A DNA stretch of 64,000 bases from an uncultured Flavobacteriaceae bacterium (GCA_947493175.1 CANLQD010000002.1:496001-560000); one strand, 5' to 3'. Shown: positions 28,136 through 36,500, numbered from the stretch's first letter. Numbers and translations: made by a program. Notes: generated from the letters alone by a model not told the origin.

Positions 28136-28167
28136 AAGGAGTCCCGACATTACTGTTGGGACTCCTT
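28136..28167 (-). terminator. Strong hairpin, terminator-like on the minus strand
   Basis: AAGGAGTCCC pairs perfectly with GGGACTCCTT, extended by GAC/GTT, around ATTACT. On the minus strand it is followed by TTTTAGTTT. It closes the short segment that contains the 28201-28290 open frame. Confidence 0.65.
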
Positions 28168-28200
28168 CACGAGAACACTATATGAAAATGAAAAAATTAT

Positions 28201-28290
28201 TTACGCTTTCTTGAAAACCGCTAACAGTTTTACTCTTCGAATGTATTTCGAATCTTCATATTCTGAAAAATAATGTTGTGAAGCTCTCAA
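28201..28290 (-). CDS. Possible 29-residue basic peptide with TTG start
   Basis: The frame has no ATG. A TTG at 28290 would give 29 residues, including ASQHYFSEYEDSKYIRRV and ending VFKKA; the frame is open ten codons further upstream. The composition is balanced and protein-like: aromatic, acidic, then basic. The segment is enclosed by two minus-strand terminators, as if it were its own small transcript. I do not recognise it. A remnant of a longer gene or chance are both possible. Confidence 0.3.
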   Translation of the reverse strand: MRASQHYFSEYEDSKYIRRVKLLAVFKKA

Positions 28291-28328
28291 AAGTTGTGGT
28301 GAGTCATCACAAAAGAGAAGTCAAAAAA

Positions 28329-28354
28329 AAATCCTGTTCTCAAGAACAGGATTT
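28329..28354 (-). terminator. Terminator of the menA-response regulator transcript
   Basis: AAATCCTGTTCT and AGAACAGGATTT form a perfect 12-bp stem. On the minus strand it is followed by a long T run, 27 nt past the regulator stop codon. Confidence 0.9.
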
Positions 28355-28380
28355 GACAAACTTTTAAGAAGAGAAGGTAC

Positions 28381-29133
28381 TTATGAATTCATAGACGAAA
28401 TAATAAATTCCTTAAACTCTTTGGAGATGGGTATCAGATTATTGTTGATCATAATATCCTTTGAATTAATTGCATCTATATGATCCACGTTCACGATATA
28501 AGATTTATGAGCCCGGTAAAACTTGTTTTTAGGTAGTTTTTCCAGATAATCCTTCAAAGGCGATCGTACCAAGAACTTTTTGTCTACCGTATTTACTTCC
28601 AAATACACATTATCAGCTTTGATAAACTGTATATCACCGAACTGAATTCGGTAATAAAGGTGTTGCTTTTTTACAAAAATAGAATCCTTCAAAACAGAGT
28701 TGGAAACTGCTATGTCTTCTTCTTGCATTGATTTTCCTCCACTTTCTTTATCAGAACGCGTAAAATTCGACAGGGCGATTTCGATGGAAGTGTACAAATC
28801 CTGTTGCTCAAATGGTTTTACTAAATATCCATTTGGTTTTACCGTCTTGGCATTTTCAACCGTAGCACGGTCTGAATTCGATGTCACGAAGATGAACGGG
28901 ATATCGTAGTGTTCCCGTATATGCTTGCCTAAATCAATACCGGTCTTATCAGAGGCCAATATAATATCTATTAGGACAAGATCAACTTGTTGGGTTTTTA
29001 ATACTTCTTCCGCTTGCTCGTATACGATTACGTTGTCAACGATTTCATAACCGATTTCCTCAAGCATGGATTGCATGTCATCTGCAATAATGACATTATC
29101 CTCTACAATAAGTATTTTAATGGGTTGTTCCAA
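28381..29133 (-). CDS. LytTR family response regulator
   Basis: The 250 residues comprise a receiver domain and a LytTR DNA-binding domain. The receiver has the acidic pair in VEDN near 10-13, phosphoacceptor D56 in LVLIDIILA, and GYLVKPFEQQD with the conserved lysine. The LytTR part (about 150-250) contains FIKADNVYLEVNT and KNKFYRAHKSYIVNVDHID. It starts 30 nt after the menA stop on the same strand and has a strong terminator behind it, so it is probably expressed from the SPOR-menA transcript. The TPR histidine kinase at 25832 is the obvious candidate partner. Its DNA targets are unknown. Confidence 0.92.
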   Translation of the reverse strand: MEQPIKILIVEDNVIIADDMQSMLEEIGYEIVDNVIVYEQAEEVLKTQQVDLVLIDIILASDKTGIDLGKHIREHYDIPFIFVTSNSDRATVENAKTVKPNGYLVKPFEQQDLYTSIEIALSNFTRSDKESGGKSMQEEDIAVSNSVLKDSIFVKKQHLYYRIQFGDIQFIKADNVYLEVNTVDKKFLVRSPLKDYLEKLPKNKFYRAHKSYIVNVDHIDAINSKDIMINNNLIPISKEFKEFIISSMNS

Positions 29134-29163
29134 TGTAGGTAAGGTTTTTGGTGGTTTTCAAAA

Positions 29164-30072
29164 TTACAAAAATTTATTATAACTGATGTAGGTCAGTACG
29201 GCCAAAAGAAAAGTGCTAAGTGCTAATTTCTTTAGCTCGGGGTCAATTGCGTTTGGTTTTTTTATTTTGAAGATAGTAGCAGCATGTATGCCTATTGGAA
29301 CAAAGGCCAATAACGGTAAAAACTGCATCCTATTCGTCATATTCCATCCTATAAACAGTGTCATCGAAAGCAAGGCGACACCTAATAGTACGTAGTGATA
29401 CCGCTTTCCATTCGTAAACCCCATTTTCACAATAATCGTATTCTTTTGGGCTTTTGCATCCGACTCAAAATCCCTCAAATTATTCAAGTTTAATACTCCT
29501 GCACTCAAGGCGCCGATGGCTATGGCCGGCAATACCGCACTGATCGTCAATTCTTTGGTATACAAAAACATAGAACCTAATACCGCCAACAGGCCAAAAA
29601 AAAGAAAAACGAAAACATCGCCCCATCCGCTATAGCCATAAGCCGATTTCCCGACCGTATATTTAATGGCTGCCCCTATACTGGTTATACCCAATAACAA
29701 AAACAAAAGTAACAGTCCCAAATTTTGGGCACCGAACGATTTATATACCAAGAGTACCACCAACACAAAACTGATTACTGCCGTGATGGCTATACCCAAC
29801 TTTAACTCTTTGCCGCTTAGCAAGCCACTTTGCATGGCCCGTTTTGGTCCAATACGGTCTTCGTTATCGGTACCTTTTATGCCATCGCCATAATCATTGG
29901 CGAAATTTGATATTACCTGAAATCCTACAGTTGTTAGCAATGCCAAAAAAAATATTAATGAATCACTCTTTCCATAAAAATTTGCAAGTGCCGTGCCCAT
30001 AACAACTCCTGAAATTGATAAGGGTAGCGTTCTTAACCTAGCCGCATTGAGCCAAGCGCGTATCTTTAACAC
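29164..30072 (-). CDS. menA: 1,4-Dihydroxy-2-naphthoate polyprenyltransferase
   Basis: MenA attaches the polyprenyl chain to dihydroxynaphthoate at the membrane. The 302-residue protein has about eight to nine spans and both aspartate-rich motifs of UbiA-type prenyltransferases: NFANDYGDGIKGTDNEDR near 60 and NNLRDFESDAKAQKNT near 195. The start codon is GTG and shares its G with the TAG stop of the upstream gene (TAGTG), so translation is probably coupled. The next gene, a response regulator, follows after 30 nt. Confidence 0.94.
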   Translation of the reverse strand: MLKIRAWLNAARLRTLPLSISGVVMGTALANFYGKSDSLIFFLALLTTVGFQVISNFANDYGDGIKGTDNEDRIGPKRAMQSGLLSGKELKLGIAITAVISFVLVVLLVYKSFGAQNLGLLLLFLLLGITSIGAAIKYTVGKSAYGYSGWGDVFVFLFFGLLAVLGSMFLYTKELTISAVLPAIAIGALSAGVLNLNNLRDFESDAKAQKNTIIVKMGFTNGKRYHYVLLGVALLSMTLFIGWNMTNRMQFLPLLAFVPIGIHAATIFKIKKPNAIDPELKKLALSTFLLAVLTYISYNKFL

Positions 30073-30671
30073 TAATATGGGTCTTCTATTTGAACTCGTT
30101 TACCGTCTTTGTAAGAAGCTACAAAGGCATCCTGGAAACCAAGATCTACTAGTTGTTTTCTAAACAACTGTGCTTCTTCCAAGGTTTCAAAATTTCCAAG
30201 TGAATAGGAATAAAACGGATTTGTTTTAACAAACATGGTATTGGTGAGGGCTTCGGAAGCCAATGTCATATTATTTTCAACGAATGACTTCACTTGAACC
30301 GAATAAATTTTCTCTTTCTCCAAAAACTCTTTGGCCAGATAAAACTCCTTTACCAAACTAAGTTCCTCATTCTGTATTTTAAGGTTGTTGATTCTTGACC
30401 TGACCGCATCAAGACTGTCGATAGATACTAGATAATGGTTTTGGGCCTCATAACTTTTCGAAGTACTTAAACCTGCAGTAAAAGAAGTAATGGCCAAAGT
30501 ACCTATTAAAAACAATGCTGTAATACCTGCGAGAACATTGCGCTGAATCTTGCTTCTTTTGAGTTCCTTGTTCTTGAACTTTATTTGATCTAAAAGACGC
30601 TCGTTGATAATCTGAGCCTTGTCAATGTCTTTATGCAATTCGAGTAAATCGCTTTCTTCTATAAATGGCAT
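30072..30671 (-). CDS. Membrane protein with coiled coil and SPOR-like domain
   Basis: The 199 residues start with a cytoplasmic helical segment (SDLLELHKDIDKAQIINERL). A membrane span follows near 47-68 (VLAGITALFLIGTLAITSFT), then a coiled coil. The C-terminal domain, FYSYSLGNFETLEEAQLFRK followed by LVDLGFQDAFVASYKDGKRV, has the pattern of SPOR domains that bind denuded peptidoglycan. Its position one nucleotide into menA makes it part of the menA operon. A link to cell division or envelope upkeep is inferred from the domain only. Confidence 0.75.
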   Translation of the reverse strand: MPFIEESDLLELHKDIDKAQIINERLLDQIKFKNKELKRSKIQRNVLAGITALFLIGTLAITSFTAGLSTSKSYEAQNHYLVSIDSLDAVRSRINNLKIQNEELSLVKEFYLAKEFLEKEKIYSVQVKSFVENNMTLASEALTNTMFVKTNPFYSYSLGNFETLEEAQLFRKQLVDLGFQDAFVASYKDGKRVQIEDPY

Positions 30672-31012
30672 GGGTTATTGAGTTTTAGGGGGACTTGACT
30701 CGATAAAGTTAACCAAAACTATTTCAGCCAAACAATATTTATCAACCAATTGTTGCAAAAATAGAATTTTTAGTGGTAAAGCAACAAAAAACCGTTGTTA
30801 AATGCAAGATATGCCTCTGATATACATTGTATTACCAAAATAAATAGAACGCAGATGATGTATTGGAACTTCGTTCAGAAAGTTTTGACATATAATCAAT
30901 ACCCTTGTTTTACTAGTTTTGTCATAGCAACATCATGGTTCAACTAAATAACCAAGCTACCATATGTGCAATAGCCGAAAGTTGTAATAGATTTCCAGTG
31001 CATCATCCGGGT
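30672..31012. other. Intergenic region between cvfB and the SPOR-menA operon
   Basis: I see no gene here. This is where menB might be expected in related men clusters, but neither strand shows a crotonase-like fragment. A plus-strand TAGTTTTG near 30912 looks like a -7 box, but it leads only into antisense of cvfB. The minus strand would carry the promoter of the SPOR-menA transcript. Confidence 0.5.
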
Positions 31013-31846
31013 TCAATCTATTGCATAGATACCGTCGTCCTTTATTTCTATTTTTCGGGCCTTGTACAAGGATCCGATACCCTTCTTGAATGTTTTTTTG
31101 CTCATCTCCAGGATCTTTGTGATTTCTTTTGGATCTGATTTGTCATGAAGTGGTAAAAAACCGCCTTGTTGTTTCAAAGTCTTGTATATCTTTTGTGCTG
31201 TTGGCTCCAGCACTTTGCTTCCTATTGGCTGTAGTACCACATCGATTTTATGATCGGGCCTTATATTCTTGATGTAGCCTTTCATGGAATTTCCGACTGC
31301 CATTCTTTTGAATATATCGTTTCGAAAAACCAATCCCTTATGTTTATCATTAATAATGACTTCCCATCCCAAATCGGTAAGTCTGGTTACCAAAATGGCT
31401 ACTTCCTCTCCTTCTTTTACCGTAAGTTCCTCATTGTTCAAAAACTTGTCCAATTTATTCGAGGCCACTAACCGAAACGATTGTTCATCCATATAACAAT
31501 GAACTACATACCATTGTCCCTCCTTCATTTTATCTCGTTGCTCCCTAAAGGGCACCAATAAGTGTTTCTCAAGCCCCCAATCCATAAAAGCACCTATCTT
31601 ATTGACCTCTGCCACTTTTAAGAATCCAAAGCAGTTTCTTTTTACAAAGGGCTTTAAACTCGTGGCCACGGGCCGTTCCTCATGATCTAAATAACAAAAT
31701 ACATTGAGCTTGTCCCCTATTTCATATTCAGAGGGCACATACTTGTTGGGCAATAAAATCTCTACGCCCGTATCACTTGCCAAAAAAAGTCCGACACTGG
31801 TATCCCTCACAATTTCGAGGGTATTGTAATTTCCTAGTTCTATCAT
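31013..31846 (-). CDS. cvfB: S1 RNA-binding protein, CvfB family
   Basis: The start at 31846 (MIELGNYNTLEIVRDTSVG) gives 277 residues, close to CvfB. The product contains serial OB/S1-like domains, including VGLFLASDTGVEILLPNKY, IGAFMDWGLEKHLLVPFREQ and a third S1 unit around 150-210 with KGLVFRNDIFKR. A C-terminal winged helix is FLPLHDKSDPKEITKILEMS. The family binds RNA; in firmicutes it affects virulence factor expression. It is often near men genes in flavobacteria. Upstream in-frame codons to 31891 are not used. Confidence 0.9.
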   Translation of the reverse strand: MIELGNYNTLEIVRDTSVGLFLASDTGVEILLPNKYVPSEYEIGDKLNVFCYLDHEERPVATSLKPFVKRNCFGFLKVAEVNKIGAFMDWGLEKHLLVPFREQRDKMKEGQWYVVHCYMDEQSFRLVASNKLDKFLNNEELTVKEGEEVAILVTRLTDLGWEVIINDKHKGLVFRNDIFKRMAVGNSMKGYIKNIRPDHKIDVVLQPIGSKVLEPTAQKIYKTLKQQGGFLPLHDKSDPKEITKILEMSKKTFKKGIGSLYKARKIEIKDDGIYAID

Positions 31847-32056
31847 ATTGCAAAAATAACCTTTACTAGATAATCGAGATTTAAATGCCAAAGGCAGCTT
31901 GCCCGCCTTCCTGCAGTCATTTTGGTGGGATGGCCCCCAAATTAAAATACGGTTCTTTACATGTCCCGTATGTCTTCCGGAAAGCAGTTGTTTGAAAAGC
32001 CCCCTAAGGATTCATTGCCTTAAGATTCATAACGGCATTGCAACATATCGCCCCAA

Positions 32057-32094
32057 CAAAAAAGCCACTCGAAATTTTCGAATGGCCTTTTAAA
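32057..32094 (-). terminator. Terminator after the menD-DUF2853 run
   Basis: On the minus strand AAAAGGCCA-TTCGA pairs with TCGAG-TGGCTTTTTT around an AT-rich loop, followed by T residues. It lies 17 nt past the DUF2853 stop. The rest of 31847-32110 shows no gene. Confidence 0.75.
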
Positions 32095-32110
32095 CATTAC
32101 TTTAAAATCT

Positions 32111-32455
32111 TTATTTGTCGTAGGCAGCCGATTTATCAAAGTGCTTACATAGCATATAATAGATAACTGCCCTGTGTTTGTTTCTGTTCGAAGAGCCATA
32201 TTTCTCAACAACACTTTTGATTGCGGGCATCAGTTCGGAACTATCCTTCATACCCAACTTTTTAATCAAGTAGTTGTTCTTGACCGTTTCCAACTCTTTC
32301 TCATCAGAACCTGAAACCTTCGAGGCATCCAAATTGTAAATAGCCGGTCCTAGACCTACAGTTACTTTTTTCAACAGATCCATGTCAGGGGTTTCTCCAA
32401 ATTTGTCTTTGATATCCGCAGCATACTGCACGATTAATTCGTCTCTTTTACTCAT
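32111..32455 (-). CDS. DUF2853 family protein
   Basis: This small soluble protein of 114 residues is mostly helical. Its family wording is clear in DELIVQYAADIKDKFGETPD, KKVTVGLGPAIYNLDASKV and SSNRNKHRAVIYYML. The function of DUF2853 is not known. It starts 21 nt after the menD stop and ends just before a terminator, so it belongs to the menD transcript. Confidence 0.88.
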   Translation of the reverse strand: MSKRDELIVQYAADIKDKFGETPDMDLLKKVTVGLGPAIYNLDASKVSGSDEKELETVKNNYLIKKLGMKDSSELMPAIKSVVEKYGSSNRNKHRAVIYYMLCKHFDKSAAYDK

Positions 32456-32476
32456 AATAGCTAGTGTTCTAAAATG

Positions 32477-34252
32477 TTAATGGTTAATAAAAACCGAAGA
32501 TATAAAATCGAAGTAATCGAGCAAAATTTTATTATTCAATAATCTTGGAGTTTTGATTTCCAACAACTTAGGCCGATTGTTTTCAATGAAAAAATCTTCG
32601 AAAACGTTTTCGAGGGTGTCCCGATCCTTCACCGAAACATAATCAAGACCGTACATCTGGCACAGATACTGTGCATTTAGAGTATGTTTCGTCTCAAAAA
32701 AACGTTCAAAGTTTTGGCTATTTTCCATACCCGGGAGAATTCTAAAAATACCTCCTCCTTGATTATTGAACAGCACAATGCGAAAATCAGATCGTATATA
32801 ATCGTTCCATAAGGCATTGCTATCGTAAAAGAAACTCAAATCTCCAGTAAAAAGGACCGTCGGGGTCTTACCCACTAATGCCGCTCCGATAGCAGTGGAG
32901 CTACTCCCATCAATGCCGCTGGTACCGCGATTACAAAACACCTTCAGGGAAGGATCCAGATCAAATAATTGTGCGTAACGCACAGTGGAACTATTGGCCA
33001 ACTGCAATTGATATTCTTGTGGGACGGCCCTTAGCGAAATGTCAAATGCGGCCATATCGGAAAACGGAATTTCCTTCAAGTATTGCATGCGTCTTTTTTC
33101 ATAACCCGACCGAATACTGTTCCAATAGTCAAAGTAACCACTCGCTACCGGTATTTGCAAAGGAACCAGTTTTTCAAAAAAACGATTGGGCGGTGTCTTA
33201 ATATGGTGAGAAAGACTAAAAAAAGTGTCATAAGCCTTTAGGGAGTCTACATGCCAATGGTGTTTTGGCCGGTATTTTCGCAAAAAAGCCTTTACCTTTT
33301 TAGATACCACCAAGCCACCAAAGGTTAGCAATAGTTCGGGCTGTAAGCGCTTGAACCAGTCCTCCTGATCGGACAGTTTTTCTATCGGGGCTATAAGACT
33401 ATCGATACTAGGGAAGAAATTTTGATGATGTAAATTCGATGTAGTCTCAGTAAGTACGATTACCGATGAGTCGCTTGCCAGTGAATCCAGAAACGACTGC
33501 TCTATCGTATTGGGATGGTTAACCCCTACCAAAACCATCTTTCTTTTGGTGGAATTCCATATGCTTGAAAATTGTTGCATTACCTCCGCATCTATTCTTG
33601 TATCCTGAAATTCCAACGAGCTTACGGAAGCATCGACAGATGCTTTTGGCAACTTGTTATACAGTGGCTCCTCAAATGGAATATTGATATGTACCGGTAA
33701 ACGGTCGGTGATGGCCGTATGCAATGCCTTGTTTAGCTCAGCATCGTTGTAATCCTGAATAGACTGCTGTATCACCCCAAGGTCATTTTCGTGCAACCAC
33801 TGTGGAACATAGGTTTCAATACGGTCTGTAGCGTGTATCACATCTTGCCATAAATGTGTCGAATACCCTATGTGCCTTAGAAAAACATCATCCTGACGAA
33901 TGGTCTGCCCATCACCGACATCAATTTTATAGGGGGGTCTATCGGCAGAAACGACGACCAAGGGAATCTGACTGTAGAAAGCTTCGGAAATAGCGGGATA
34001 ATAGTTCAGCAGCGCACTGCCCGATGTGCAACTGACCACTACAGGCTCTCGAAGTTGCTGTGCAATGCCCAAGGCAAAAAAAGCGGCACAGCGTTCATCG
34101 ACGATGCTATAACACGAAAAGAAGGGGTCTTCTGAAAATCCGATGGTTAAGGGCGCATTTCGGGAGCCCGGGGAAATAACAATGTTTTTGATACCTTTTG
34201 CCTTGCAGTGTTGCACTACGGTCTGGGCCGAGGGAATACTAGGGTATTTCAT
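32477..34252 (-). CDS. menD: SEPHCHC synthase (2-succinyl-5-enolpyruvyl-6-hydroxy-3-cyclohexene-1-carboxylate synthase)
   Basis: MenD is a thiamine-diphosphate enzyme that adds 2-oxoglutarate to isochorismate. The start at 34252 (MKYPSIPSAQTVVQHC) gives 591 residues; the frame continues ten codons upstream. N-terminal motifs are GIKNIVISPGSRNAPLT and VDERCAAFFALGIAQ with the conserved glutamate. The ThDP-binding motif is GDLSFFYDSNALWN followed by LFNNQGGGIFRILPG. It follows menF by 71 nt and precedes DUF2853 by 21 nt. Confidence 0.95.
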   Translation of the reverse strand: MKYPSIPSAQTVVQHCKAKGIKNIVISPGSRNAPLTIGFSEDPFFSCYSIVDERCAAFFALGIAQQLREPVVVSCTSGSALLNYYPAISEAFYSQIPLVVVSADRPPYKIDVGDGQTIRQDDVFLRHIGYSTHLWQDVIHATDRIETYVPQWLHENDLGVIQQSIQDYNDAELNKALHTAITDRLPVHINIPFEEPLYNKLPKASVDASVSSLEFQDTRIDAEVMQQFSSIWNSTKRKMVLVGVNHPNTIEQSFLDSLASDSSVIVLTETTSNLHHQNFFPSIDSLIAPIEKLSDQEDWFKRLQPELLLTFGGLVVSKKVKAFLRKYRPKHHWHVDSLKAYDTFFSLSHHIKTPPNRFFEKLVPLQIPVASGYFDYWNSIRSGYEKRRMQYLKEIPFSDMAAFDISLRAVPQEYQLQLANSSTVRYAQLFDLDPSLKVFCNRGTSGIDGSSSTAIGAALVGKTPTVLFTGDLSFFYDSNALWNDYIRSDFRIVLFNNQGGGIFRILPGMENSQNFERFFETKHTLNAQYLCQMYGLDYVSVKDRDTLENVFEDFFIENNRPKLLEIKTPRLLNNKILLDYFDFISSVFINH

Positions 34253-34323
34253 TGAGACAAAAATACAAAGCAATGTCTTCACGGCCCAAAATAAGGTCGA
34301 AAACTATGAACTCAAGACAAGTT

Positions 34324-35433
34324 TTATGTGTATTGCAGTACCCTTAGTAGTGTCATACTTTTGCTTATAGTTTCTTCCCATTCCTGCACCGGGTCTGAGG
34401 CAGCAGTGATGCCGCCCCCCACATAAATCCGGGCCTTATCACCTTGCAACTGCATACACCGTAGATTCACAAAAAGCTCCGTTATCGATTTTAAGCTTCT
34501 AAAAATGGTGTTTTCGGTATTCTTTCGGGTAGATGCCCTATTGCGTTCCACTTTCAGGTTTAGTTCTCCCAAATACCCGGTGTAGAATGTTCTGGGGTAT
34601 CCTTCATTCGCCAGGATAAAGTCTTGGGCCTTCTGTCTGGGAAGGCCACAAACGGCCGGTGTCGGATGCAATGCATTTATCAGGTCTTTCAATACTCCCT
34701 GCATGCGCCCCTCAATTTTTGTTCGTAAATGCCAAAGGTTTCCCGCTCGAATGCTTTCAACATCCTTAATTTGAAGATCTACCACCTTGGTATCCAGTGC
34801 CTTCTCAATATATCGGGTTACCAAGAGCTGCTCTTCTAGCTCTTTGGCGCTCCAGATGGGCATTTTTCCTTCAATATACGGTTGTGTCCCGGCCAGCGAC
34901 ATCGTCGTAAATCTATTGTTATGGGTGCGCAATAATATTTCAGGGGTAGCGCCTAGCCAGCATCCTATTTTAGGATGATACCATAAATAACAAAAAGCAG
35001 CGGGATAGTTGACCAATAATTGTTCGAATAAGTGCAATGTGGATTTTTTTGCAGGCACTTCCAAACATCTTGAAATTACCACTTTCTCCAACTCACTGTC
35101 GCGAATTGTCCTCACTGCCTCTGCTACCAGACCCAGATGAAAATCCCGTTGCGCGGCTTCCATCGGATACTTGGGTACATTTCGAGCAGTGGAAGTTAAT
35201 TTGGGATATTCGGTCGTTTGTAGTTTTTCATCCGCTTTCAGCAAGATAACAGGTTCGCCCGCATCAAAAGGAGCGAATACAAAACCAGTTTCTGTAAAGT
35301 CCGAAATATGGTGTACGCCATCTTCATTTTGAAACAAAGCATGTACGATTGCCTCTTTGGGCTTGCTATACAGTACAAACGGCAAACTGTCCGAAAGCTG
35401 CCGTTGTGCCCTATCGGTCAAATTCGAGAACAT
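34324..35433 (-). CDS. menF: Isochorismate synthase
   Basis: This chorismate-binding enzyme starts the menaquinone branch. The conserved parts are LEKVVISRCLEVP, WLGATPEILLRT, TMSLAGTQ and the C-terminal magnesium/chorismate segment ARIYVGGGITAASDP followed by VQEWEET. At 369 residues it lacks part of the N-terminal region found in E. coli MenF (431), as is usual in Bacteroidota. The family also includes EntC/DhbC, but the direct link to menD makes menF the better name. Only one nucleotide separates it from the thioesterase stop codon. Confidence 0.93.
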   Translation of the reverse strand: MFSNLTDRAQRQLSDSLPFVLYSKPKEAIVHALFQNEDGVHHISDFTETGFVFAPFDAGEPVILLKADEKLQTTEYPKLTSTARNVPKYPMEAAQRDFHLGLVAEAVRTIRDSELEKVVISRCLEVPAKKSTLHLFEQLLVNYPAAFCYLWYHPKIGCWLGATPEILLRTHNNRFTTMSLAGTQPYIEGKMPIWSAKELEEQLLVTRYIEKALDTKVVDLQIKDVESIRAGNLWHLRTKIEGRMQGVLKDLINALHPTPAVCGLPRQKAQDFILANEGYPRTFYTGYLGELNLKVERNRASTRKNTENTIFRSLKSITELFVNLRCMQLQGDKARIYVGGGITAASDPVQEWEETISKSMTLLRVLQYT

Positions 35434-35434
35434 A

Positions 35435-35857
35435 CTACTTTTTAGGCAAAGACATTGTGGTCAACTTACAAGATGATATGAGTTGATCATCAGAATCGGT
35501 AATTTTGATGTCCCACAACTGGGTGGTGCGGCCCTTGTGGATGATGGTTGCACGAGCAAAAACCTCTCCTTCCCGAATGCTTTTGACATGGTTTGCCGCG
35601 ATTTCGATACCCCGTACAAAGAAATTCTGTCCATCCAAAAAGATATAGGAGGCCGTACTTCCGATACTTTCCGCCAACGCCACAGAGGCACCACCGTGCA
35701 ATACACCGTCGGGCTGATGAACTCTTGGGTTTACAGGCATTTTGCCTACCAAATAATTTTCACCCACATCAATGTATTCAATCTGTAGCGTCTCCATTAA
35801 GGTATTCTTGGTCGCCTCGTTGCACACTTTCAAAATCTTCTGCTTTAAATCGTCCAT
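35435..35857 (-). CDS. Hotdog-fold thioesterase, probably DHNA-CoA thioesterase (YdiI/MenI-like)
   Basis: The 140-residue product has the PaaI-type hotdog fold. HQPDGVLHGGASVALAESIG is almost the same as the active-site helix of E. coli YdiI/YbdB, with the catalytic glutamate in AESIGS. GIEIAANHVKSIREGEVFA is the second family segment. YdiI hydrolyses 1,4-dihydroxy-2-naphthoyl-CoA in menaquinone synthesis. Being first in the run thioesterase-menF-menD supports the same role here, but this is inference from similarity plus context. Confidence 0.85.
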   Translation of the reverse strand: MDDLKQKILKVCNEATKNTLMETLQIEYIDVGENYLVGKMPVNPRVHQPDGVLHGGASVALAESIGSTASYIFLDGQNFFVRGIEIAANHVKSIREGEVFARATIIHKGRTTQLWDIKITDSDDQLISSCKLTTMSLPKK

Positions 35858-35904
35858 TCATTGTTTTTTGTAAAATTAGGAATAACATCCCCAAATAAAA
35901 TATT

Positions 35905-35912
35905 TATATTTG
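35905..35912 (+). promoter_or_regulatory. -7 promoter box of the TetR operon
   Basis: TATATTTG is a perfect TAnnTTTG box. The transcript would start near 35919, just before the palindrome at 35920-35939. No TTG lies at the usual distance, which may mean the promoter is weak or needs help. Confidence 0.55.
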
Positions 35913-35919
35913 ATTTTAT

Positions 35920-35939
35920 TTTAACGAACGTTCAATAAA
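35920..35939 (+). promoter_or_regulatory. Palindromic operator in front of the TetR gene
   Basis: The 20-bp site TTTAACGAACGTTCAATAAA is symmetric at 16 positions, as TTTA-nn-GAAC-GTTC-nn-TAAA. It fills the space between the predicted transcription start and the ATG at 35940. This is a typical place for autorepression by a TetR-family dimer. Confidence 0.65.
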
Positions 35940-36500
35940 ATGCCGAAAATCAAAACGTCCAAGGAAGAAGTGCTCCAAAAGGTGGTAGAGACCATCCGAA
36001 AAAAGGGTATTGCCAATAGCAGTATGAACGATTTGGCCAAACAATGCAATATTCAAAAGTCTCATTTTTACTATTACTTCGAGAATAAAGAGCGCTTGAT
36101 CAAAGAAGTCTTGGCCATGGTCAACAGTTATATGACCTATAATCTTAATAAGACCTTGGAGGATGCATCTTTAGACACAAGCGAAAAACTGAAACAAATT
36201 CATCAATTGATTCAAAAGCTCTTTTTGCAATACGACGGGGGCTGCGTTATGGCGAATACCGCCCTTGAATCTGCCCATGCCAATCCTGTCTATTTTGAAG
36301 AGATCCGTTATTTTTTTGAAAATTTTATCAAGGGACTAAAGCAGCTTCTATCGGAAAAACATACAGAAGAACAATCTCAGTACTTGGCCGAACAAATCGT
36401 ACAGGATATTGAGGGTGGCATTTTACTAATGCGTGTCTACAATGACCGTAAATACCTAACAAATGCCATTGAACGAATGTCTCATCTAATATTACCCTAA
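35940..36500 (+). CDS. TetR/AcrR family transcriptional regulator
   Basis: The 186 residues start with the TetR DNA-binding domain. NSSMNDLAKQCNIQKSHFYY covers the helix-turn-helix, followed by YFENKERLIKEVL. The C-terminal helical domain would bind a ligand; its wording recalls TetR_C_6-type (AcuR/YxaF) regulators but not specifically. It heads an operon: the next gene starts directly after its stop codon. The palindrome at its front suggests autoregulation and control of the hydrolase genes. The ligand is unknown. Confidence 0.92.
   Translation: MPKIKTSKEEVLQKVVETIRKKGIANSSMNDLAKQCNIQKSHFYYYFENKERLIKEVLAMVNSYMTYNLNKTLEDASLDTSEKLKQIHQLIQKLFLQYDGGCVMANTALESAHANPVYFEEIRYFFENFIKGLKQLLSEKHTEEQSQYLAEQIVQDIEGGILLMRVYNDRKYLTNAIERMSHLILP

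Larger units (their letters stand above)
27782..28380. other. 600-nt gap between histidine kinase and response regulator
   Basis: On the minus strand it holds, in order, the regulator's terminator (28329-28354), a short open frame (28201-28290), a second terminator-like hairpin (28136-28167), two -7 boxes and the kinase leader. Nothing is recognised on the plus strand. Confidence 0.6.

Noticed and set aside
30912..31138. Plus-strand promoter-like box and 67-codon frame near 30935
   Set aside because: The frame is antisense to the 3' end of cvfB and has no protein character.
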